Assembly (NCBI GenBank): GCA_030765065.1
Contig: CM060978.1
Coordinates: forward strand, 116,727,692 to 116,791,691
Reading direction: 5' to 3'
Origin: Deroplatys truncata
Taxonomy: Eukaryota; Arthropoda; Insecta; Mantodea; Mantidae
Length of the DNA: 64,000 nucleotides
In this document: positions 9,039 to 21,400 of the stretch, one piece after another
Numbering within the stretch: the first letter of the stretch is position 1
Layout of the letters: each line of letters starts with the position of its first letter
The notes under the pieces: model-generated
The model's database searches: none
The model's input: the letters and a program-made list of their open reading frames with translations, nothing else
Told to the model about the DNA's origin: nothing
Position numbers and translations under genes: made by a program

Positions 9039-12000
9039 CTGTAAACATTGAAATAAAGGTTAATTACAGTTGTTTTGTTTTCTGAGAAGCATAAATAACA
9101 TAACTAATGAATTTTTCTGCAAAAATGAACTGAACATACTACCAAAAATTGTTTCAATGTGATGAAAATAAATTAAAAACTGCTAAAATTTAAGGAGTAA
9201 CACTGAAAAATTATGGAGTAAAGCTGTAATTAGTTTAATTTCACATTACAGCTACAGACTGCTATAAGAAAGGAGCTTTTGAACTGTGATTAATGATATT
9301 TGTCAATTAATTCTGGCTTCATGGGTAATCAGCCGTGTCAAATTTATAAAAGTTGAGCTTTCGGCCATTCCAAACTCCATGGCCTTCTTCAAGAACTAGA
9401 TAAAATAACTGGGTGTATGTTCCAATATATACTCTTACTAGGTGGGCAGGCTAGCGCTGCTCTAGTCAATGACCGCATAACGATTTGCGATTGGGGTGAG
9501 AGTGTCTTCTGGTCTGGTGTTTTCTACACGGTCTGTTATCTGTACAGCGTGACTGGAGTTGCTATTGCAAGTGTGTTTTATGGCCAGACCAGAAGGCACT
9601 CTCACCAGGAGCCAGTTGGCCCAATTGCAGATAATTACATGGTCATTGGCTAGAACAGCGCAAGTTCCATCCACCTAGTAAGAGTATATATTGGGTGAGA
9701 CAGTATTTTAATACCTGAATAATAGGTGAATTCAATAACAGCCTGCTTTGAAACAATATGTATGTAATAATTATTTAAACTGTATGTAAGTCATTTCAAA
9801 TGCTTATTTTTATTGTAAATATATTTTATTAATGTCATATGAATACTTTATATACTTTAATAATGCAAGAACTGTGAGAATAATAAGTTTTAGGTTGCTA
9901 ACAATGAATAATAATGAGGTAATTGTGGCAATAATGTGTTTGGAATTTGAAAATGTACTGGTCATGATTAAAGCGACGATGACGTAGTTTCAGTGATAGT
10001 TTTAAAATTAGCCAATCAACAGCAAAGAAAAGTTTTAAGTTAAATACAGAAATTCTATTGGACTAGAATTGGCCAATCAGAGACTTGCATTACCGAAGCT
10101 TAAGGTTTTTAACTGTTGAGGTTATTCAGTTCCTGGCAAGACGTGGTAGTGTGTAGATGGAAAAATGTGTTCTCTACGGGTGATTAGTAAAAACAGATAT
10201 ACGCGTTAAGTGAGTGTATAAAAGTTTCTCACAGTTCTTTTAAAAATGTAGTGGTTTATAAATATGTGCAAGAAGTTAAAATAAAAGTGAAAAATTTAAA
10301 AGTTTAATTCTGTGATGTGTACAATAATTGTCATTACCACACCCTACATAAGAATCATGACTCTAAATTAAGACTGACGCAGCCGAGGCATATTCAAACA
10401 TAATATTACGTAAGCATTAAATTCAAACCGACGCTCAAAGCAACTATTAATACATAACACTCTTCAAGTTTGTGTAAGCATTTATTATGCAACATTACGT
10501 AACAGCAGCAAAAATCATCTTCAAATTAGTGCACATACATGGGGCTAACTTAAAACAACAGCATCCTCTCAAAAAGCAGCTAAAAATAATATGTGAGCCA
10601 ACCCACATACTTCAAAGTTGAAGAACATAACTTCTTCATGGGACATACACCCAGTTATTTTATTCAGTTCCTGAAGAAGGCCATGGCCAAAAGCTCAACT
10701 TTGCGATATAACAAATTGTGTATTTGTTTATTTACATAACTTTAACTGCCCCACGTATGGGAGCCAATTTGCGAGATAACAAATTGTATATGTGTTTGTA
10801 GCACCACGTTGTGGAACCAATTTACGAGAGCAAATATGTGTTTACTTCACGCGAAGCCATCTTGTGTGACGTCATACGTTGGTTGGTTCATTTGTTCTGT
10901 TTGTAGCTCCCTCTGGCGTAGCAATTTGTATCAGTTTTAAATGTCCACCGGCTAGCTATCATCTGATCTTGGTAGGCATGTATTTCTTACAGGTTGTGAA
11001 GCGGAAAGGAATCTTTTATCCAAAAATTACTAGTGAAGAAATGTGTTTTATTATGTTTTATTGTCGAACACGTGCACTAACACATTTACATATTAATCTG
11101 AATACTCGCCCAAACTGAAACTGTTTGTAATAACTTCTCACTTTTAAATCACGTACTTCGACTTTGTGTGTATTTAACTGTGTAATATTTTAGATTCTCG
11201 TAATTCTGCTGCGTGTAACTTATGACGAAATGAAGGACTGATTGGCGACATGTAGTGTACTGAGAATTCCGTTGAACTGGGGGTCGACGTGTAGTGTACT
11301 GAGAATCTTGTTGAACTGCGGGGCGACCGACTTCGAGCCTGGCTATTTATGCGCTTACCTCAAGATACGCCTAAAGATTATAAATGAGTTACCATTGGCT
11401 AATAAAACGCGCCAACATTAGCGTCTATTTTAACATCCAATGAAAACCACTAATACATATTTCTTTTAGAGAACATTCTGGAAGCTTTTTTACCGAAAAG
11501 GCGCGAAACATTACGTAACTTCCTGGTTCCCGGTAACGATAAACAACTCACTCCACCGCTGCATTCTTGTGTTATTGTTAACAGTTTCAGTAAAGCCATA
11601 TATTATTATTTACCAATTATTAATTACAATTAATAAATCTCTGAAATCAATGTCACATAAAAATACATATTCATATTAAAATAATTATTTACATTTGAGT
11701 AATTTGTGATACAAATTACCGTATCATATGCCCCACTAGAAACATAATTATAAATATTTATAACATGTTTGGAAATTTTATAATTTTGTTTTTAGTCTCC
11801 TAAATCTTGTAACACACGCTATTCACTTTCACTTAACACTTCACACGCATTTAGCACACGACATATGTTTTATCTCGCCACTACTTACTGGCTCTGGTTT
11901 AATTAATTTAGATATTAATCTGACATTACAAATTTTTTTTATATAGCAAATACTTTACCCTAAATTATTTAATCACTGCTACCAAATTGTTTACTTTAAG

Positions 12001-12347
12001 TTGTTGACAAAAATTTATACATTTAAGATTTTTGTAATTGTTACACATATTTACCAAAATATTCACCCTCAACACAAATATTTACATCTCTTAAATCTAG
12101 ACAATGTTTCACCTTTTCTATTTACTACACAAATATATATATATATTTTTTTTTTTTTTTTTATGAATTTATTATTATTTTAACAATACTTTTGGAATTG
12201 TATTTACGTACTTTTAATCATATTAAGTTTCAATCTTTGCATTCTTAATTTTTAAATCTTGGAATTGTATTTACGTACTTTTACTTTAATATCATATTAA
12301 GTTTCAATTATTACCTTCTTCTTTTCAAATACTGTTACAGTTACTAA

Positions 12348-12378
<31 letters not shown>

Positions 12379-12399
12379 TAAACATTTCTCTTTTCAAAT

Positions 12400-12461
<62 letters not shown>

Positions 12462-15400
12462 GTTAACCCTCTTACGTTCCAATACATTTCTCTGCAAGTC
12501 ATCTTTACCTATCCAGCATTTACTTTACATCTCATTGCTATTTACCCTCCTGGATCAAATTGTGTGTGGCTAAACATTACTCGTAGCCATAACCTAACCT
12601 TCAAATTGTTGTTCATGAATAACCTCTTGTATTCATATGAAATTTCGTTCGCTGATAATGTTTGAAAACAATCTACAGTTTCTTGCACAATACATCTTTT
12701 AACAACTTTCATTTTCAACTCTTCAACTATCTCTTTAATTTGAGAATACTCTGACAAATCTGTACTAAACTGTACTGGACTGGAGTTTTCATTCTGAACA
12801 TCTTGGTACAATTTATTTCTTTGCATTACTGTCTCATTCTGTATTTCTGATATTTCCCCTCTGAAATTAACTTGCGCCTCATTTACATCTACATTCCTAA
12901 CCTCTTTTATCTCTCTTAACTCACTTGAAATACTACTCATTTGATTTCCTAACTCTGTACATTCTACATTAACCTCACTTTTAGTATTAACCTCACTTTC
13001 TTTGTTATCTCTTTCCCTACTCATGTCTGGCATTTTCTTTGAAATTTCTCCTATCTCACTTACTATTACTTCCTGATTTTCATCTCTCATTTTTGGCATA
13101 CTACTATCTAGCTTCGTAACTTTCTTTTCAATTTCTTCCTTGCTTTGATCTACTTTTTGCTCTAATATCTCACTACTCCTACCAATACTTTCTCTCCATT
13201 CCCTATGATCTTTTCTCATAGCTTCTATCAATTCCCTATGATTCTTATCCATATTCTGAGTTAGTTTTTGTTCTAATTTTTCACTACTCTTTTGCATATC
13301 TCCCCTTAATTGATCTGTAATACTCTTACTAAGATCTTCCCTTAATTCCCTCTTATTCTTTTCCATATCTTCCCTCATTTCTCTCTTATTCTGATCTAGT
13401 TTTTCACCAAAATTTCTAAACATTTCCATAATCATAATAGTATCAGGATTAACATTTCCTGCTATTCTATTCTCACTTTCTACACTAACATTTTCATCTT
13501 CAAATTCCAAAAAGTCTGGACTATTTCCTGTACTTTGTATTGGATCACAGCTAACTGTTACACTATCTCCCTCCATAATTATTTCTTCTGTATTGCTAGC
13601 AGCCATTGTTTTTATTATCCTACCGCTCCTCAATAACATTGAAAGTTATTTACACTTAAAAAATTAGGATACTCTAACCTTACTAATGCTGTCCGTTGCT
13701 GTTACTTTGATGTCCAGCGTTCTGGCCCATTCTCCTAGATTTGTATGTCGCTTCTGCGTTGTGTTGTGATGAATCTACGTTGTCTCGATGTTTTTGTAGT
13801 TGATTTACCCTGTTGTCTCGGAATCTGCGTCTTGTAGATCGTTCCACTGCTGCATTCGCCTTTTCCTGGTTAATTCTGCTACTTCCTGGTTATTCTTGTT
13901 CCTTTCCTGGTCATCTTTCCTTTCCTGGTTACTCGAGTTCCTTTCCTGGTCACTTTGCCCCACGTTCTGGGTGCCAATTTGCGATAGAACAAATTGTATG
14001 TTGCAGATAAATGTTTGTTTACATAACTTTAACTGCCCCACGTATGGGAGCCAATTTGCGAGATAACAAATTGTATATGTGTTTGTAGCACCACGTTGTG
14101 GAACCAATTTACGAGAGCAAATATGTGTTTACTTCACGCGAAGCCATCTTGTGTGACGTCATACGTTGGTTGGTTCATTTGTTCTGTTTGTAGCTCCCTC
14201 TGGCGTAGCAATTTGTATCAGTTTTAAATGTCCACCGGCTAGCTATCATCTGATCTTGGTAGGCATGTATTTCTTACAGGTTGTGAAGCGGAAAGGAATC
14301 TTTTATCCAAAAATTACTAGTGAAGAAATGTGTTTTATTATGTTTTATTGTCGAACACGTGCACTAACACATTTACATATTAATCTGAATACTCGCCCAA
14401 ACTGAAACTGTTTGTAATAACTTCTCACTTTTAAATCACGTACTTCGACTTTGTGTGTATTTAACTGTATAATATTTTAGATTCTCGTAATTCTGCTGCG
14501 TGTAACTTATGACGAAATGAAGGACTGATTGGCGACATGTAGTGTACTGAGAATTCCGTTGAACTGGGGGTCGACGTGTAGTGTACTGAGAATCTTGTTG
14601 AACTGCGGGGCGACCGACTTCGAGCCTGGCTATTTATGCGCTTACCTCAAGATACGCCTAAAGATTATAAATGAGTTACCATTGGCTAATAAAACGCGCC
14701 AACATTAGCGTCTATTTTAACATCCAATGAAAACCACTAATACATATTTCTTTTAGAGAACATTCTGGAAGCTTTTTTACCGAAAAGGCGCGAAACATTA
14801 CGTAACTTCCTGGTTCCCGGTAACGATAAACAACTCACTCCACCGCTGCATTCTTGTGTTATTGTTAACAGTTTCAGTAAAGCCATATATTATTATTTAC
14901 CAATTATTAATTACAATTAATAAATCTCTGAAATCAATGTCACATAAAAATACATATTCATATTAAAATAATTATTTACATTTGAGTAATTTGTGATACA
15001 AATTACCGTATCAACTTCTATAAATCTGACATGGCTGATTACCTGTGAAGCCATAATTAATAATGCTTGCCTGAAAGTTTTAAGTCTTATATTTGTCAAC
15101 GTTTGTATTTTCTTTAACAGTAGCATCCGGTTACTGTTAAGGGGGAATGTAAAGCACTTCTTGAAATAACTAAATTACAACCTATTGGAAACACTGGTTT
15201 GTCAAACCCACAATTGTATTCAGCCAGCAGACTGTAACAAGATAGGAAAGGTCTGAAGTTCAGAGTCAACTGCTGGATGCTTCTAGAAATAGAAGCTTTC
15301 AGAAATCAGAAGCAGGAACAATCAAATTGAAATATTCCACAAAGAGATTAATGTCTGAATCTGGGCATCTATAAAGCAATAGTTAATGATGACAATGGAT

Positions 15401-18400
15401 GGTTTTAGATGTGCAGCAGGCAACTAAAGAGAGCTTAGTAAATACTGTGACTTTGTCCAGTTTTAACTGTCACTTCACTTTTTGATCTAGTTCAACTTTC
15501 CCCATCACCCACTTAGTTTTCTCTGCCACTCCACTTTCTTCACCAGCACAGTGGCATAATGAAATATGCACAAGGTAGCCTCCTCTTCCAAATGGTTCAC
15601 TTGCTGGGCATTCGAACACCAGGCCTCTATAATCTCTTGCAGTAGCAGCACTCACTGCAGATCACAGTAGTCATCACAACCTCGCTCGGAGAGCAGCACT
15701 ATTTGTCGCACCAGAAATGCACTATTAACTTATTTTTTAACTAACTCGTGAGAGCACTCACTTATACAGTAGGAAATTTCTACAGAACATTCTAGCAGGG
15801 AGAAGGGAAATTTCCAGAAGATTCTGATTATCTGGCGATAGTGCTTGTGATATTTATGCTGGGTAGGTGTGCCACTTTATTGGTTTATCCAACTACTGGC
15901 ACCACCCTCCCGATAACCTTGGGTCATAGCCACAGCACCACACAGCTCCCTCATCAGATGAACAGCTCTGAGATATGCAACAAGGCAATCAGAGCTGAAC
16001 CACCATCAGCAGCTTCCCTTAGGGTTGATGCTGAATGCAGTATACATTGTTGATATGGGCGACTATCTTGTAGAGCCAACCCAGGAGTATTGCACCTTCA
16101 TTGGCTTCCCCCTAGTCCTCATGGAACAATAAAGCCATGTGAAGTTGCCCTCCTGGAAACCAGCACTGTTTGCTAGATGGTCATAGCATCCTCCATCCAG
16201 TCACTTGCTAGCTTCAGGTGCTCCCTGGTGAGATATGGGTGTCTTCTAACCTGTGTATTACTGGCCTGACATAATCCATTGCCAGTTGGCCAGTATCAGG
16301 TGGTGTGCTGAACAACAATTAGCATGGGAGATGTAGCTCCCGTCTGAACACCATGTTGGTCAGTATCACGCCAGTGGACTTGTATTCTGGTGCTCGTTAG
16401 GCCAGGAGGAATAATGGTACATGCACATCACAATCTGGCTAATGGTTGAATACCACTTTTCTGAAGTGCTCCTTGATTGTTCTTATTATAATGCTCCACC
16501 ATTCCATCCAACTGTGGATGAAGGGGAGTGATACAGATCTTGTGTATCCCAAGGCCCTGGAGAAACTCTCACATAAGGTTGGACAAGAAGTTTCCTAGTC
16601 ACTGTGGAGCTCCCAGGGAGTCTTGAACTGGCAGACGATTAGCCACAGTCAAAGTCTCTTGATAAAACATTGTGTAAACCTCTGGCCACTGGTTGAAATT
16701 GTCCATCGCCAACAGTAGGTAGAGATTTCCTGCATCTGTCCTTGGGAAAGGGCCTGCCATGTTGACGATAAAATTCTTTTGAATGGTACTCCGACGTTGA
16801 ACAGTTGCATTTGGCCCTGACTGTGAGCCTGGGACCCATGACTTGATGTGTAGATGTTGCATTGCTGACACCACCTCTCCACGCTGTTTTAAGGATACAA
16901 CCAATTGAATCAGCGACATAGCTTTACGAAGGACTTATTTATCCCTACATGCCCTCCAGTAGTACTGGCATGGGTCTCCTCGAGGACCTCTTTCATTTTG
17001 TTCCTTGGGAGTACTAGCTGCCTACCTTATTTTTTCCATTTGAGGACTTCCACACTCTCTTCAACACACATCCAGATCACCAGGGAGTCCCAATGGGTCC
17101 AAAAGCTCTTACAGATCAGGCTCCTTGGAGCAATGTCCAACCACGCAGGTTGTTTGCCAGATTCTTTATCCATCAGAATTGGCCCTATGTTTCGATCTGC
17201 CAGCTGCTCCCTCCTCAGCGTCTCTTCATCCCAACCAAATGTAGGTTGCACTGCGACTGGGCATAAGGCTGCAACACTCCTTCACCTCAACCATCACATA
17301 ATGGTTGCAATTTTCCTGACAGTCTACGGGCTGCATTATAGTGGCACCTTCCTGCCCAGTGCTCCAAGGTAAAATTATACTCCTGCAACCATTAGACCCA
17401 GCAGGACATCTGTCCTTCCAAACTGCAAAAACCCAACAGCCAAGTTAGGCATAATGGTCCATTCAGAACTGAAACTCCTGCCCGTAAAGGTACTTGTGGA
17501 AGTTTTTCAGGGTCTCTACAACAGCCAGGAACTCTCATTTTGTCATGCAGTAGTTTCGTTCAGCCTTGGATACTGAGGTGGACAGTAGACTGAAGTTGGC
17601 CAGTACTCTTTCATCTCTGTCCTGCTCTTGCAACAGGATACCCCCAATGCCGAGCTCACTGTCCACGAACTCTGGAAAGCTGCCTCAACTTTGTCGGATC
17701 ACTGGAAGGCTCGTTGTTCCTCTTGTCAGTTGTGCCAATGGCTTGGCGATATTTACATACCCCACCATAAATTTCTGGTAGTACATGCAGAGGCTCAGGA
17801 ATTGTCGCAGTTCTTGTTTATTCCTTGGCCTGGGCCTCTAGGTCCTGCAGGTTTGCAGCCATTCCACCAGGGTTTATGATGAGTCCCAGGTAGCACACTT
17901 CCTTTCTAAACAGCTGACATTTCTTGGGGTTCAGCTTGAGGTTGGTCCAGTAAAACCTTTCGAACACCTTCCTCAGTAATTCAGCTGATCCTTCAATATC
18001 TTGCCTATAATAATGACATTGTCAGGTAAAGGAGGCAAGTGCCGTATGTCAGGCCCCTCATCACTGAAACCATAGGCCTCTGTAATGAACTGCCACAGTA
18101 CATGACCAGTGGAAAACGCTGTCTTCTCCTTGTCATCGGGGTGAAGTACCACTTGCCAGTACCTTGACTTCAGGTCCAATGTGGAAAACCACTGGGCTCC
18201 TGCTCAGTTTTCTAGGGTGATATCAGTCCATGGCAGCGAAAAGCAGTCTTTCAGCTTCTGGTAGTCAAAACAGAAGCGCAGATCTCCATCCTTCTTTTAC
18301 ACTAGCATTACCAATGATGATCACAGGCTATCGGATTCCTCTGCCTCTGCTCTTCATGTCTGCTATCCAGTTGTCTATTTCCTTCTGCTTCAGTAGCAGG

Positions 18401-21400
18401 ACACGTTGAGGCGGCTATCTACTTGGTGTGCATCGCCGGTGTCAATGCGATGCATCACTCTATCGGTACAGCAATAATCATCTTCTGATAGGCTGAAGAT
18501 ATCCTGGAATTCTGCAAGCAGGTTAAGGATATGTTTCTTCTCACTTCGCAAGAGGCTTTCACAGCTGTCCCATGGTGTCTCTGGCCGCAAGTATTATGGA
18601 GGCAATCGGCTCACAATCCCCCAAGACAGTCCCACTAAGCACCTCCTGGTCCCAGTTACTGACATAGGACCCTTACTGGGATGGTCTCCCAAGCAGAAAG
18701 CAACACTCTCACGATATAAATTCCAACTCAGTCAAGTCCTCCTCTGTCCACAATCTTGTTCCTTGTTTAGGGTTTCTCCCTCTGCTCCCTAACCACCACT
18801 CACTCTGCAAGGAAGACATTCATTGGCTGCAACCTCTTCTCTGGATGGTTCTACGGATCTTATTGTGTCTCAGGTGCAATGTGTGTCATCCAACATCCAC
18901 CTTTGCATCAAAGAACCGAAGAGTGCCCAAGCCCAAGATGGCAATGACAATGAAAAACCGATAATTGTAGCCTGCTCCTGCCAAGGGTTCAACTTCAGAG
19001 AATCTTCCTTTTTTACAGGCAGGGTTTCAAGACAGTTCATAGCTCCTGACTGGCATCCTATTCAGTAGTCTCTGCACCACATTGGGCCTTGTTTTAGAAG
19101 GGAAGCAAAGCCATTGATCCCATGTCACACATTTATGGCACATAAAAGAACCTCCAGTCTGATAATGAGAACTCTGAGCAAACTTTCCAATCTTTCATGT
19201 TCAATGTAGAATGGGACGATAAGAACCAGTTAAAGAGCATCCATCATTGAATGCAATTTCAATTTCATTGGGCCTGGTGATTGTTAGTGAGACGCCTGGA
19301 CTCCAGCAACCTGCAGGGAAGGTCCCAAATCCATCAATGCCCTTACCACACCATCTTTGCCATTACCAGCCACATGTTCAATGTGATGCGATGACGACAT
19401 GCTCCCCCTTCATGCTGACCCTTAGTAGTTTTCCTGCTCGTAGGCTGGGGTGCACCTGTAGTTCACACTTAGGTATATAGGCTCTCCGCAAATATTCCAG
19501 AGCCTGGTATGCCAAGCAAATTCTACGGCAAATTCTTTTAATGTCTCGCCCAGTTGTTGCACTCTTTTCTTCAGCTGGCCTCACAAAGTGTTGGGCAGTT
19601 GATGTTCTTCATAGCACCCCTCCAACAGTTCAATTAAATCATCGGCCGAAACTCCAGTGAAAAAGATGCAAAGGTTTTCCGATGCTTGACCCTGCAGCTG
19701 TGTCGTCTTCTCTGCCCACATCCAACCATTGTTGGTAGCAATGGCCTCAAACTGCCACCCATTTAAACACTGCCCACGATGAAGTGCCATCAAATTTCAG
19801 GGGCTTCACTGTTTTTTACTTTCTCTACTACGTATAGCAAGTAGGGGAAGTATTTATTCCACCCAAAAATTTGATACCGAGATTTCACCGGAAATACATG
19901 TTTTGAGACCCCCTGAATCTAAAAAAAATATTTTTGGAAACATGTCCATGTGTGTGTCTGTGAACAGCATAACTCAGAAACAAAAAGTCGGATAAACACC
20001 AAATTTGGTATTCAGGTTCAGTATCTTCCAGAGATGCGACATGAAGGTTTTCAAGAAAATCCCCCCACCCCAGTTTACCCTTTACATGGAACATTTTTCG
20101 AAAATTTTAATTTTCTCAAAAATGGCTCTTAACGATTTTGATTAAAATATCATATGTTTAAAATATTTTCATGACAAATGAAATGTATATCCGAATTTTC
20201 TGGGAATGTCTCCAAAAGTATTCTTCATTGTGAACGACTTTTGCATAACTGGTAAACCATAAGAGATAGACAAAATTTTACTACACAAAAAATGTAGATC
20301 GTGTTAAAATACACAATTTATGTCATACACATTTTTTTTGTTGAGTGAACCATTTTCGAGATATTGCTTGTTATTCCCTTAAATTTTTCAATACTTATAC
20401 TTTTTCTCAAATTCGTTATTCATTTTTTTTTGTCCTGGTAATGCAAAGAAAATGGAATACTCCACATAGCAACCAGCTCTTAAAATATTTGACTATCGCT
20501 TAAAGCCTACCAATTCCCCTTGCATCTACAAGAAAATTAGCAATAAGATTAACATCTCGATATCTCGATTAACATGAAGTATATGGAGAATAAGCATTTG
20601 TAAAAATAGTTTGTACAAGAGTAGAGAAAGTCATGTGAGTATAACACATCAGATTTTTTTATATTGAACAGGCTTGTAATCATGGGATCCTCTATAACTT
20701 CAGCACGGATGAGGCGCCATCTCTTCCACAATCCCCTTGCTTTCCTTGGTCTGCTGATCCAGATGCTCTTTCACTGTGGCCTCTATCATTGTCTTTTTTT
20801 CCTTTGTCTGTTGGTCTAACAGGTTTTTCTTGCTGATCTAGATTCTCTTCCATCTCATTAATTTAATCTTCCATTTCAGATTTAATTTCTTCTAGCTCTT
20901 TTGCAATATTGTCTTTTACTGCGGCATTTATCTCTGATTTTACACAGTTGATGTCAAAGCCGAGTTCGGATTTAAATTTCTCTATTTTGCTCTTGATGTC
21001 ATGGCCAAGTTCAGATTTAATTTTCTTCATTTCATTCCTCATTTCTTCCTTTATACTCCTCACTTCCATCTGCATCTTCTGAATTGCAGAATTCAATGTT
21101 ATTTCACTTCCCAACTAATCCATTCCAGAATTTATATTTTTCATTTTCTCCATCCCAGATTTCATTTTTTCCATTCCAGATTTAATAATCTGATTTCAAC
21201 TACTAATTCTTTAATCATTTGCCACTCCTGACACCAGTGGGCTTTATCCAGTTTTCACTGATATGATCCAGTTCAACTTTCACTGTGACAACAACACTTA
21301 GTTCACAGTCACTTCACTAACGTGAATTAGTTCAATTTTCCCTGTTACCTTACTTAGTTTTCACTACCAGTCCACTTTCTTCATGACGTGGCAGCATAAT

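Larger units (their letters stand above)
10712..15013 (-). mobile_element. young gag-only LTR retrotransposon (family A)
   Basis: A 4302-bp element with LTRs at 10712-11726 and 13980-15013. It is bounded by TG...CA and by the 4-bp target duplication ACTT at 10708-10711 and 15014-15017. The pre-insertion sequence can be read in the inverted terminus at 9318-9362, confirming the boundaries. The internal region holds one gag-like ORF on the minus strand, a primer-binding-site-like sequence next to the right LTR and a purine tract next to the left LTR. No protease, RT or integrase is present, so it is non-autonomous. Over about 990 bp the LTRs differ at one position that I could find, so the insertion is recent. 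Confidence 0.88.
9300..15062. mobile_element. outer element with inverted termini, split by an LTR retrotransposon
   Basis: Left terminus 9300-9420 reads, inverted, as 10637-10711 joined to 15014-15062. Shared blocks include ATACACCCAGTTATTTTAT, GAAGAAGGCCATGG, AAAGCTCAACTT, TATAAAT and GGCTGATTACC, then GAAGCC. The right terminus is interrupted exactly by the LTR element at 10712-15013, so the native element is about 1.46 kb. Its interior (9421-10640) holds a hairpin and AT-rich DNA with no convincing gene. The termini carry hammerhead-like motifs, which suggests a non-autonomous PLE-related or other ribozyme-bearing retroelement; that affiliation is inference. Confidence 0.7.

Noticed and set aside
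9417..9674. Overlapping ORFs on both strands of similar sequence
   Set aside because: Explained by the foldback; no recognisable protein family.
10879..11118. 79-codon ORF, found again identically at 14166-14405
   Set aside because: Both copies lie in the LTRs of family A, on the strand opposite to its gag; the identity comes from the LTR pair, not from protein constraint.
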